Below are positions 42,096-50,343 of a stretch of DNA of 64,000 nt, in pieces. The notes beneath the pieces are model-generated. The model saw only the letters and a program-made list of their open reading frames with translations, made no database searches and was not told the origin of the DNA. The DNA comes from Aquatica leii (lineage: Eukaryota > Arthropoda > Insecta > Coleoptera > Lampyridae): contig CM069433.1 in assembly GCA_035610365.1 (NCBI GenBank), forward strand, positions 79,518,236 to 79,582,235, written 5' to 3'. The translations under genes and the position numbers were made by a program. The first letter of the stretch is position 1; each line of letters starts with the position of its first letter.

Positions 42096-42890
42096 GTGGT
42101 TACAACACTGTACATGTCCGTACGTTCATACAATAAATCTTTTAAAGGTTTTGGATTAATTAATACGTTAGTTAATAAATTACCTGTGGAGCTACATTTG
42201 CCTGGATATAATTTTTGTGGGCCAGGAACTCGTTTAACCAAACGTCTTGCTCGAGGTGATAAAGGTATAAATCCCTTGGACGAGGCTTGTCGAGAACACG
42301 ATATAACATATTCGCAAACCAACGATTTATCAAAAGACACGAAGCAGATCGAAAATTAGGATCTATAGCTTGGCAAAGATTTCGATCAAAGGACGCTAGT
42401 TTTGGGGAAAAAGCAGCAGCTTTAACTATTTCCGGTGTAATGAAGGGTAAAACGAAATTAGGTATGGAGCAGAAAACGAAAAAACGTGGGAGCATTAGTT
42501 TTAAAAAGCGATACAATTAGCTCGTCGTACAGTAGGTGGTAAAGTACAATCAGACTTAAAATCAACCGTTGAACAAGCTATGAAAGCGTTAAGACAACAA
42601 AAGGTTTCACCACCTAAACAAAGAATAATTCCTATTCCTAAAACAGGAGGATTTTTACCGTTAATTCCTTTATTCGCTGCTCTCGGGGCAATAGGTTCTC
42701 TAGGTGGTGGGGCAGCAGCTGTTGCAAAAGCAGTGAATGACGCAAAACTGCTGCAAAAACATTAGAAGAAACCAAACGTCATAACCAAGCAATGGAAGCT
42801 GCAAGTGTAGGAAAAGGTCTTTATTTAAAACCATATAAAAAGGTCTTGGATTATATATACATCCATATCAAAAACTCCCAATAAAGCTTA
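42096..42890 (+). pseudogene. PLA2-domain minor capsid protein with hydrophobic segment
   Basis: The N-terminal frame (42096-42359; likely start Met at 42114) contains the parvovirus-VP1-like phospholipase A2 signature: LPGYNFCGPGTRL (Ca2+ loop) and LDEACREHDITYS with the catalytic His-Asp pair (residues 68-69 counted from 42096). After a frame break near 42340, 42340-42520 is basic (HEADRKLGSIAWQRFRS, KKRGSISFKKR). Then 42580-42765 has a long hydrophobic, Gly/Ala-rich segment (FLPLIPLFAALGAIGSLGGG), followed after another break by GKGLYLKPYKK (about 42813-42845). In parvoviruses such PLA2 domains breach the endosomal membrane. Here the pairing with a hydrophobic segment suggests a capsid-internal membrane-active protein. 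Three or more frameshifts are present. Confidence 0.75.
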
Positions 42891-43254
42891 CCACGCAGAG
42901 CGTTAACAAATATCGATCTATCGAAATATATACAATTACTTCAAATAAAGAAATTTAGAGGAATTTTTATTAGAGACAAGTTACCGCGCATTATATTAAA
43001 AATGAGTGCGGAATTATAAATCTGGACAAACAACAAGGTGAAGGAACTCATTGACGGCTTACGTTAAACGTGGTAACAAAATAATCTATTTCGATAGTAT
43101 AGGACATTTAAAACCACCTTTGGAAGTAATTCATTATTTTCGCAGCGGCGGTAGCGTAAATATAATGTATAATTTTGACACACTTCAACTATTTAATACC
43201 TACAACTGCGGACATTTAGTATTAGACTTTTATACGAACATTCGAGATAACTAG
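42891..43254 (+). pseudogene. Adenain-like cysteine protease
   Basis: Pieces in order are KFRGIFIRDKLPR (about 42951-42990), ECGIINLDKQQGEGTH (about 43006-43053, giving the catalytic His), then the open frame 43051-43254 with TAYVKRGNKIIYFDSIG, YNFDTLQLF and YNCGHLVLDFY (catalytic Cys near 43212). This is the adenovirus-protease/Ulp1-like maturation protease of Polintons, which cleaves capsid precursors. Frame breaks near 43000 and directly after the His (43053) disrupt it. No clear ATG is seen; the start is estimated. Confidence 0.8.
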
Positions 43255-43282
43255 TTAGTTGTGTGTAAGGTTCTCTACCGAA

Positions 43283-43977
43283 ATGTCGTGCACATTTACA
43301 TTTACTGGATCGACTTCTATTCTACGCTCAGAATTTAATCCACCAATTTATTTAAATCCTGATAAAGAGTATGTACTTGGTTTAACAAGTTTTGCAAGTT
43401 TTAATAGTATACCGAATGTAACTAATGAAAATAACCAATTTATCATAGGAAAAACAAAAGTAACGATTCCTGAAGGTTCTTACGAAATAAAAGATTTGGA
43501 AAATTATCTACAAGGTGTTGTACCTAAAAACTTTACTATTAAATTACGTGCAAACCACAACACCCTTAAAACTATGATTAAATCAAATGCCATTATTGAT
43601 TTTACACAAGAACATTCTATAGGACCTCTTTTAGGATTCAGAAAAAGTTATTGCCTGCAAATCAATGGTCTGAATCAAGTTATCCAACAAACATTATTAC
43701 GATCAATTCGTTATTAATCGATTGCAACATTACATTAGGAAACTATACAAATGGAACACCGGCCCACACTATACATCAGTTCTTTCCAAGCGTACCATCT
43801 GGATATAAAATAATTGAATGCCCTCTACATGTCACCTATTTACCTATTAGCGTACGAACTATTTCAAACATTACACTTAAAATAGTAGATCAAAATGGAA
43901 ATCTTGTCAATTTTCGAGGTGAAGTCATCACAATAGGACTACATTTAAAAGAACTTGATAATGGTATTTCGCTTTAA
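43283..43977 (+). pseudogene. Penton (single jelly-roll minor capsid) protein
   Basis: The ATG at 43283 gives MSCTFTFTGSTSILRSEF, matching the usual Polinton penton N-terminus (NPPIYLNPDKEYVLGLTSFA follows). The frame is open to 43717. The C-terminal half (43651-43977) is in another frame and reads LLIDCNITLGNYTNG, VPSGYKIIECP, FRGEVITIGLHLKEL. The break is near 43650. The penton forms the fivefold vertices in Polinton virion models. It is followed by, and overlaps by 17 bp, the small gene at 43961. Confidence 0.8.
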
Positions 43978-44122
43978 GAACCATTCTTGTGTATGTGATA
44001 CCGAATCTCATAAAACAACACAATCCTTTAGTACGAAGATTAGTAAGCGATCGCACGTTAAACGATTAACAGTTAGTAACAAACAATTTCTAAAATCTTT
44101 GGGATTTACTGTACTAAAATGA
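43961..44122 (+). CDS. 53-aa basic protein between penton and major capsid genes
   Basis: The ATG at 43961 opens MVFRFKNHSCVCDTESHKTT and runs without a break to TGA at 44120-44122 (53 aa), ending LKSLGFTVLK. It is Lys/Arg/His-rich with CVCD near the start. It overlaps the penton stop by 17 bp, and its TGA overlaps the capsid ATG as ATGA. The frame and its position between two late genes argue that it is real. Possible role as a small DNA-binding core protein, by inference from charge only. Confidence 0.55.
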   Translation: MVFRFKNHSCVCDTESHKTTQSFSTKISKRSHVKRLTVSNKQFLKSLGFTVLK

Positions 44123-45365
44123 GTATCTTAAACGTAATCGAAAGTTGTAGTTGATAATTCTATTATCAACTCAGAAATACATACCCATCAACCATACACT
44201 ACGCGTTTCAAAAATAACGATGAAATTCGCATCCCTATTCAAGAAGATATGTGTACTCTACCATCTCAAAGTTACTTGTACATTGAAGGTAAATTACGTA
44301 AAGAAGATGGAAGCATATCATTAAATGCAAAATTTGCAAACAACGGTCTAGCATTTTTATTTAGTGAGATTAGGTATGAAATGAATGGCATTGTTGTTGA
44401 TTCAGTAACAAAAGTTGGCTTAACTACTACAATGAAAGGATTAATATCACATACACCAACTGAAAGCATAAAATATCAAAATTCTGGTTGGTATCCCACA
44501 TCCGAAATTAAAACTACTAATACTTTAGGTCAATTCAATGTTTGCATACCACTGCGAAGACTTTTAGGGTTTGCGGAAGATTATCCTAAGGTAAGTTGCA
44601 ACAATTTTATACACATTTAAGTATATATTTCTTTTGTTGTAGGTTATTTTAAATGTTCGTCAAGAACTTGTATTAATACGAAGTAATACAGACGTTGACT
44701 GTGTTATATCTACTGATGATGATCCTATTAAAATCGAGATTGAAAATATTTTGGAAAGTTCCACATGTTACACCTGGTTTAGCTGAAGAATTAGCATTAA
44801 CAAAGTACATCGATAAAAATATAGATACTCAAGTTGCGTTTAGAAGTTGGGAAACACATGTCTATCCTGCTGTACCAACAACAGATAAACACACATGGGC
44901 TATTAAAACAGCAACAAGTTTAGAGACACCTAGATACATAATTTTAGGATTTCAAACTGGAAGAGATGGTAACATAAAAAAGATATGAGTAAATTCGATC
45001 ATTGCAATATACAAAATGTTCGCGTATATTTAAATACAGATCGTTATCCCTACGATAACCTTAACATCAATTTTTCGGATAATCATTTTGCAATGCTTTA
45101 CGAAATGTATGCACGATTCCAATCTTCCTATTACGAACACGATGCCCAACCTCTTCTAACACCACAACAGTTTAAAGAACAAGCCCCATTAATAGTTATT
45201 GATTGTTCGAACCAAAAAGATTCTTTGACCACTAAAGCAGTTGTTTTACGCATAGAATTTGAAACTTCTCAAAATATTCCAAACGATACCGTTGCATACT
45301 GCTTAATTCTCCATGACAAAATATTTACATATAACGCTCTGACCAAGGCCATTCGTCATTTGTAA
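44119..45365 (+). pseudogene. Major capsid protein, double jelly-roll
   Basis: The ATG at 44119 overlaps the preceding stop. The frame shifts near 44147, then runs through RFKNNDEIRIPIQEDMCTLP and YLYIEGKLRKEDGS to an intron at 44591-44642 (GTAAGT...TTGTTGTAG). Then follow VILNVRQELVLIRSNTDVDC, HVTPGLAEELAL, FRSWETHVYPAVP, ETPRYIILGFQTGRDGN, NVRVYLNTDRYPYDNLN and QAPLIVIDCSNQ, ending KAIRHL. These are conserved blocks of Polinton major capsid proteins. Further frame breaks lie near 44755 and 44985. It would form the trimeric capsomers. Confidence 0.9.
44591..44642 (+). other. Small intron in the major capsid gene
   Basis: 52 bp with GTAAGT donor and TTTGTTGTAG acceptor. The capsid frame continues directly on the far side. 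An intron in a capsid gene implies nuclear transcription. Confidence 0.65.
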
Positions 45366-45433
45366 CAAATTATAATATATATTCTGTTTGTATCACATAT
45401 TAAAAGTAGAATGAACTATATCGTCCTACAAAT

Positions 45434-45879
45434 ATGATCATTATTATCGATGTACAAGGATTCATGACTTCTGAAAATGTTTCACTCCAAAAGAATTGGC
45501 TGTGTATGATGGACATTCTATTGCACATTATGTCTTCAAACCACCGTTTTCGTGGTCGTGCTTAGACTTAAAATTTCAAAAACAAGCTACATGGTTAATG
45601 AACAATCATCACTGTATTTCCTGGGAAGAAGGATTTACTCCAGTACATTTATTCCCACACATCCTCAAACAACTAACACTAAATGCAACATCAGTTTACG
45701 TAAAAGGACGAGAAAAATCAAAATTTTTACAAAAATATATTTCTATACCCATTACAGAAGTTGAAGAAGAACCTGCATTAAAACCTATGCATGCTAAATG
45801 TCTTTTTCATTCGGAACCTATGTGTTACTGTGCTTTATCTAATGTTTATCATTTGTATTCTAATTATGTGATGCAATAA
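45434..45879 (+). pseudogene. IDVQG-family protein, copy 2
   Basis: The ATG at 45434 gives MIIIIDVQGFMTSENVSLQ. The frame breaks near 45481, and the remainder (from about 45485) is open: ELAVYDGHSIAHYVFKPPFS, NNHHCISWEEGFTP, VYVKGREKSKFLQKY, then CLFHSEPMCYCALSNVYHL before the stop. It is a clear homologue of 30294-30750, which lies on the other strand near the opposite end. It follows the capsid gene by 68 bp in the same direction. Function unknown; conserved Asp, His and C-x-x-H/C-A-L residues might form a metal site. Confidence 0.65.
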
Positions 45880-45912
45880 AGTTTTTTACGAAATTATATA
45901 ATTTTATTTACA

Positions 45913-46134
45913 TTAATTGTATACAAAACGTTCATGATATACAAGTGATCTATGATCATCTTTAAAAATATAAGATATATTCTTATCTATTTCTGCAATT
46001 CTTTTATAAAACCGATACCTATCTCGTGCTTTCTCTTCCCAATCACCTTTTCTTGCTTGTTGATAAGCAAACTTCCAAACTACTAACTTCTTAACTTCAC
46101 ACTCGTCTTTGAAGCGTACTTTATTCCCCATCAC
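45913..46134 (-). CDS. Small charged Polinton protein, unknown
   Basis: 73 aa, very rich in Lys, Arg, Asp and Glu (KVRFKDECEVKKLVVWKFAY, ARDRYRFYKRIAEIDKN). It is convergent with the IDVQG gene and closely spaced with the next gene upstream (46139), which supports it as part of the right-end accessory block. No family recognised. Confidence 0.45.
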   Translation of the reverse strand: MMGNKVRFKDECEVKKLVVWKFAYQQARKGDWEEKARDRYRFYKRIAEIDKNISYIFKDDHRSLVYHERFVYN

Positions 46135-46138
46135 TGTA

Positions 46139-46459
46139 CTAACACACTTTAAAACAATACAAATCTATTATATTTAATTGCATTTCTACACATTTTATAC
46201 AATATTCTCCTTTTAAAAACAAGTTACAAATATCTTGACCAATCATATATTTATTAGCAAGTTCTTTACAATAATCTATGCTAAATATACAATCAAATCT
46301 TTGAAGTATTTTATTTGCATCTGTTTCCAACTGTTGAAATTGAACTAATAACTCTTGAATATTTTTTATGTTAGTTAGATGTTTATTTTTCTTCTTGTGC
46401 TTCTTCTTCTGTTGATTTTTCTTCTGCTGATTCTTCTTCTTCAGAAGTGTCTGCATCAT
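46139..46459 (-). CDS. CxxC accessory protein, basic N-terminus
   Basis: 106 aa. The first 30 residues are Lys/Asn/Gln-rich (KKKNQQKKNQQKKKHKKKNK). Then follows a domain with FQQLETDANKILQRFD, YCKELANKYMIGQDICNLFL and YCIKCVEMQL. This domain is repeated in the upstream neighbour (46383-46744). The C-x-x-C suggests a zinc site. The basic head is encoded by the same GAA/AAG-rich DNA that encodes the neighbour's acidic tail in another frame (46383-46459). Function unknown. Confidence 0.5.
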   Translation of the reverse strand: MMQTLLKKKNQQKKNQQKKKHKKKNKHLTNIKNIQELLVQFQQLETDANKILQRFDCIFSIDYCKELANKYMIGQDICNLFLKGEYCIKCVEMQLNIIDLYCFKVC

Positions 46460-46744
46460 TCATGTATCGTTTTATTCGATTTGCAAACCTCGATAATCCA
46501 ATATCCGACAACCGATTAATTAAACAAGAAGAACAAAATTTGGTTTCTAAATACTCTTTACAAATTTTTGACCGTTTTGATACTTTTCCGCCAAAGTCGC
46601 GCACAGTTCAGGACTGGTGAATCCATACACTGCTTCATGTTCAGCATCGAATTCCAATGCGGAAAATTCCTGCACTAACCGTTGCACTGCTGTTTGAAAA
46701 TCAACAGCTTTGGTCCAAGTTTGTTCTGCATAGGCCATCCACAT
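46383..46744 (-). pseudogene. CxxC accessory protein, acidic tail, frameshifted
   Basis: 46744-46547 encodes MWMAYAEQTWTKAVDFQTAV and ELCATLAEKYQNGQKFVK. After a frame break near 46565 the protein continues as EYLETKFCSSCLINRLSDIG and ends in an acidic tail (EEEESAEEKSTEEEAQEEK). The core aligns with the 46139-46459 protein (LE-x-D-A/F-D-A, C-x-x-LA-x-KY-x-x-GQ, C-x-x-C), so the two genes are tandem duplicates with opposite terminal charge. No known family. Confidence 0.5.
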
Positions 46745-46806
46745 CTTAACAGTTTGTACTACTACTCAAGCTCTTAATACCTAATATATAGTTAATCCCC
46801 TCCAGT

Positions 46807-47340
46807 TTATTTCCTAAACTTCTTTTGTTCTACTACACGTTTTTCCAATTCAACATCGAACACCACCTTTTCTGGATAGAACGTTACCACTTCTAACATA
46901 CAACAAACCACGTCTGTTTTTGATAAAAATTGATCCAAAACATTAGATATGTTAGTTTTAGCATCTCCTGGTAGATCGAAAACAGCATTAATTACAGTAT
47001 CATAAAAATTAGAAAATTCCTTTAAAACAATCTGATTTAATCGATAGTTTATGAGTACTGCCAATTTCCATATCTCCCAAAGAGATTCGCGACCTAGGTA
47101 TACTTCTTCATTTTCTGCACCCACAATTTTTAATATTTTTCTTTGGTCAATAATTTCAAATATTATAGTTTTCGTTCCAACCTTTATCGGTTCACATATT
47201 GCTTCAGTACTTTGAAAACATCTATGTATTTTTTCTCGAAGCTCCAAAAACCACACCCATTCCTCTTCCGTAAATACGATTTCTTGTTTATAAGTTGCAA
47301 ATATCTTTACTGACGGACAAAAATGATTAGCACAATTCAT
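46807..47340 (-). CDS. 177-aa conserved-looking Polinton end protein, unknown
   Basis: The frame is intact from MNCANHFCPSVKIFATYKQE to the stop. Notable parts are FTEEEWVWFLELREKIHRCF (amphipathic helix), TKTIIFEIIDQRKILKIVGA (beta strands) and EEVYLGRESLWEIWKLAVLI. The beta-hairpin plus helix layout loosely recalls PC4-like single-stranded-DNA-binding folds, but motif evidence is weak and I do not claim it. It is the outermost long gene at the right end, reading inward. Confidence 0.55.
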   Translation of the reverse strand: MNCANHFCPSVKIFATYKQEIVFTEEEWVWFLELREKIHRCFQSTEAICEPIKVGTKTIIFEIIDQRKILKIVGAENEEVYLGRESLWEIWKLAVLINYRLNQIVLKEFSNFYDTVINAVFDLPGDAKTNISNVLDQFLSKTDVVCCMLEVVTFYPEKVVFDVELEKRVVEQKKFRK

Positions 47341-47410
47341 TCCAACACTGATAAATTTAGTTTTGACTTATTTAAATTATAAACATTTTGATCAATTAAT
47401 TGTATTGCAC

Positions 47411-47515
47411 TTAACACCATATTACTGTCGGCCACCGATTTTTAATAGTTTTTTGTTCTTGAATCGTTACATCACGATCTTTCATCTGTTGAACAAACTG
47501 CTTTATCTGTTCCAT
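47411..47515 (-). CDS. Possible 34-aa peptide ORF
   Basis: MEQIKQFVQQMKDRDVTIQE and onward to a TAA at 47411-47413. It is a charged, helix-forming sequence lying between the 177-aa gene and the right terminal repeat. It may be a real small gene or a leftover; no family. Confidence 0.25.
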   Translation of the reverse strand: MEQIKQFVQQMKDRDVTIQEQKTIKNRWPTVIWC

Positions 47516-47671
47516 TCTTAACAACCTCTTTCTAAACCCCAACTGTATTGTAACTACTCTCAATCGTCTTATATATACCAACAAAAAAGGATGACTTAAA
47601 GTTATTATGGTTCATTTAAAGCTTTGTGTGTAAGTCTGTGAGGATTTGAATGTAGGTCAGTGAGGAGGAGT

Positions 47672-47868
47672 AAGGTTACTCTAGGTCATTTAGAGCTTTG
47701 AATGTAGGTCAGTGAGGAGGAGTAAGGTTACTCTAGGTCATTTAGAGCTTTGAATGTAGGTCAGTGAGGAGGAGTAAGGTTACTCTAGGTCATTTAAAAC
47801 TTTGTAATGTAGGTCACGGAGGAGGAGTACTCCTCCTCTTGTCACAGAAGTCTCCAACTTAACCTACT
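47672..47868 (-). repeat. Polinton right terminal inverted repeat with three iterons
   Basis: It matches the left end over 197 bp without mismatch: three units (47776-47828, 47724-47775, 47672-47723) plus the 40-bp tip. A degenerate fourth unit extends to about 47611. The left end has five units, so iteron number differs. The 20-bp palindrome is again present at 47819-47838. Confidence 0.95.
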
Positions 47869-47874
47869 TGTATA
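47869..47874. repeat. Right target-site duplication TGTATA
   Basis: Identical to 28949-28954 and directly after the element end CCTACT. Confidence 0.9.
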
Positions 47875-49060
47875 TAATTTGCTAGTAAAAAAAGCGCAGA
47901 TAGTTTAACTTTTATACTCTTTAGTATCGATATTTTTCGTTACCAGTAACGTAATTATAGCAATTCTTATCTTGTATAAACCAAGTAAAAACTTGCATTT
48001 TGTGCTTAGCTGCACTATTAAAAACTAAAATTTAAAAACGTTTTTTTATGTGACCACGTGTTGATTTTGTGATGTTGTTGGAACTTCTACACTAATACAA
48101 TAGGAAAAATATTAATCAAGTAAGTTAATTTATAAAGATGCAGTAATAAGTTATACGTACTATTATACTACGTAATTAACAAAAGTTACCAAAACATTAG
48201 AAGAATTTTTTTACTACTAAAACCCTTAAATTAGAGTTCCATAAAAACAAGTTATTATTATACATCAGTTTTTATAAATGTTAAAATCATTAAAATCATA
48301 TGATGTATTTTAGTTTTCTATTTTATTTATATAATACAAAATTTTATTATAAAAGCAGTTCAAGTGATGCACTAGTGTCATCATGGTAAAAAGAATAATG
48401 CGCAACCAACTAACTTTAAATAATTTTAAGATTGCTGTTTTGTTTTTTGAATATCTAAGTGTGCTTATAAAAAATCATTTTACTTTTATTAAATGAAAGA
48501 AAGTTGACTAGTGTTAACTTATTACATATTTTAGAAATTTTTAGGTTTTAACATCTAAACCTGGTGGAATACATTAGTGTGCAAAATTTAGAAATGAAGT
48601 AGTATACCTACCTATACTGAATGTGTGACTTTTATTAATATTTTTTTCTTCAAATATTAGTAATAAAAATTAATATTTTATGAATACTTTTGCAGTTAAT
48701 TGTATACCTATAATGTAATCCTAATTGTAAATTTACATTTAGATATTTCTAATTTAAAAAAAGTTTTTTATTATGAGTTTGCAGTTAGTTCATAATTCTA
48801 TACTTGCAGAAAGTTTATAATGTTAATTTGTGGATAGAAGCTGCAGTTAATTCACAACTTAAGTTATGTATAATTTGCAGAAAGTTTACATTCTTAAATT
48901 TTGCGTGACTCTTTCCGGTTTTCAGTAAATTTGCAGCAAACTATATGTATTTTAAATCAAAATTTGCATTCTCTAATGTAAATTCGCAGCAAGTTAAATG
49001 CAAGCTTATTTTGCTTAATCGTAGTTGTTACATGCCAAAGATGGAAAAAGGGGAACTCGT
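47875..49060. repeat. Non-coding DNA with degenerate TTTGCAG repeats
   Basis: At 48689-49000 a motif of about 18 bp (consensus TTTGCAGNAAGTTTATA) occurs seven times at irregular spacing: near 48689, 48779, 48804, 48840, 48875, 48930 and 48983. No gene is present. Similar motifs at 28880-28905 suggest that the Polinton lies inside one older repeat. Confidence 0.45.
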
Positions 49061-50343
49061 CTGAATGAAAGTAGCATAAATGAGGTTTTGCCAGTGCTCA
49101 GTGGTGTAGGTCGTGAGTTAATACAGAAATCTGTGAATTTAACAATTTAACATTTATTATATATTATTATATATAATAATAAATCGCAAGGCCTTGACTG
49201 CATTAAAAAAAATAAATAAATAAGTAAAACAAAATACAATAAAATAATTCCGCAAACATTTCATTTATTCAATTTGAAAGTCTTAATATTAAAATCCAAA
49301 AGTTTTCGGGATCAGCGTCGATAACACAAATTTAAGATTGGTTACATCTCGTCTTTTTAAAAACAAAATTAGCACAAACGAACACAAACGAACACAATAA
49401 AGTGTTTGTCGTAAAATCGATAGAATCGATAACTAGCGATGAAATTACCTTAAAATTTGGTTCGATGACGGAGTCTCAAAACGGACTCCTGCTTGGTCTT
49501 AGGCCAGATGATGTCGGCAAGAACTTTGGCACAAAACCCGAACAATTTGACACGATACCGTCAGAAGGTTTACGATAACCCGCTCAAAGACGAAAATTGG
49601 ATTGTGAAGCGCAAACTTAATCACAAATCCACGGTACGCTAACATAAAATCAATCCAGAAACCAGTGAAGTCCAATAGGCCATAATTTTACGAATCTGGA
49701 AAATATTTCCACCATAAGAACTAACTATTCACTATTCCATTTTTAATTACTTTGGCCGTAATCTATAATCTGAAGGAGGTGAATTTATCGCCCAATAACC
49801 TTCGGATGCCCTACTACTGTTGAAAATCATGACGTCAATTTTTTTTAAAAAGACAACAGAGACAACAAAAACGTTGACAAAGATGAGAATTAAGAACAAA
49901 GATTAAACAACACGTGTGTATGAACTGGCTTTGACGAAAAAAAGCCAATTAAGCACGTAACAACTGAATTATAAACAAAATTTTTAAACGATCTTAACAC
50001 AAACAAACATAAATTATTTTTATTTCATTGGGAAACAACTCATAGCACCGCTATTTCAAGACGCGCACGATCCTTCACAAAAGCTCCAACAGCCAAGGAT
50101 TAAACCACGGCAGCATCACATGTGCCTCCAAGTCAGTCCTATTTTTTCCATTTATTTCTTGTTAAGTTACTTGCTTTCTAATTTTTGCTAACACTTGCTT
50201 TACGATACTTGTCATTGCAACACCGAAGTACGGTTACGGTACGTGACAAACACTCGTACGCTAAGAAAATCTGTCCTTTGTCGGCACAGGACACGTACAC
50301 CCTTTTTGTGTATTTAGTTTAAAACTTTTACATAATTTTCAAT
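49061..50343. other. Region upstream of BEL gag, possibly including a 5' LTR
   Basis: No gene is recognised. Composition changes to a more mixed sequence from about 49290, and the region leads straight into the BEL/Pao gag. It could contain the 5' LTR and leader, but no matching 3' copy was found. A small AT palindrome (ATTATATATTATTATATATA) lies at about 49156-49180. Confidence 0.35.

Larger units (their letters stand above)
28955..47868. mobile_element. Polinton/Maverick (adintovirus-like) element, complete ends
   Basis: An 18,914-bp unit starts AGTAGG and ends CCTACT, with long inverted repeats and a perfect 6-bp target duplication. It encodes the full Polinton core: protein-primed PolB, retroviral-type integrase with chromodomain, packaging ATPase, adenain-like protease, penton and double-jelly-roll major capsid protein, plus a PLA2-type minor capsid protein and several accessory genes. 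Removing the nested Gypsy (2,345 bp plus its 5-bp duplication) leaves 16.6 kb, within the family's usual 15-20 kb. Polintons replicate through protein-primed DNA synthesis and integrate as linear DNA; the capsid genes imply a virion stage. Frameshifts in PolB and most capsid genes make this copy inactive as sequenced, while integrase and ATPase are open. Confidence 0.95.

Noticed and set aside
46139-46459. IKCVE as a relaxed LxCxE-type pRb-binding motif, as in some small DNA virus oncoproteins
   Set aside because: It lies within a C-x-x-C pair that is aligned with the paralogue's C-x-x-C, the consensus Leu is missing, and the paralogue lacks it. Probably chance.
46807-47340. PC4-like ssDNA-binding domain
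   Set aside because: Only a general strand/helix pattern is seen and the element order differs from PC4. Not enough to name it.
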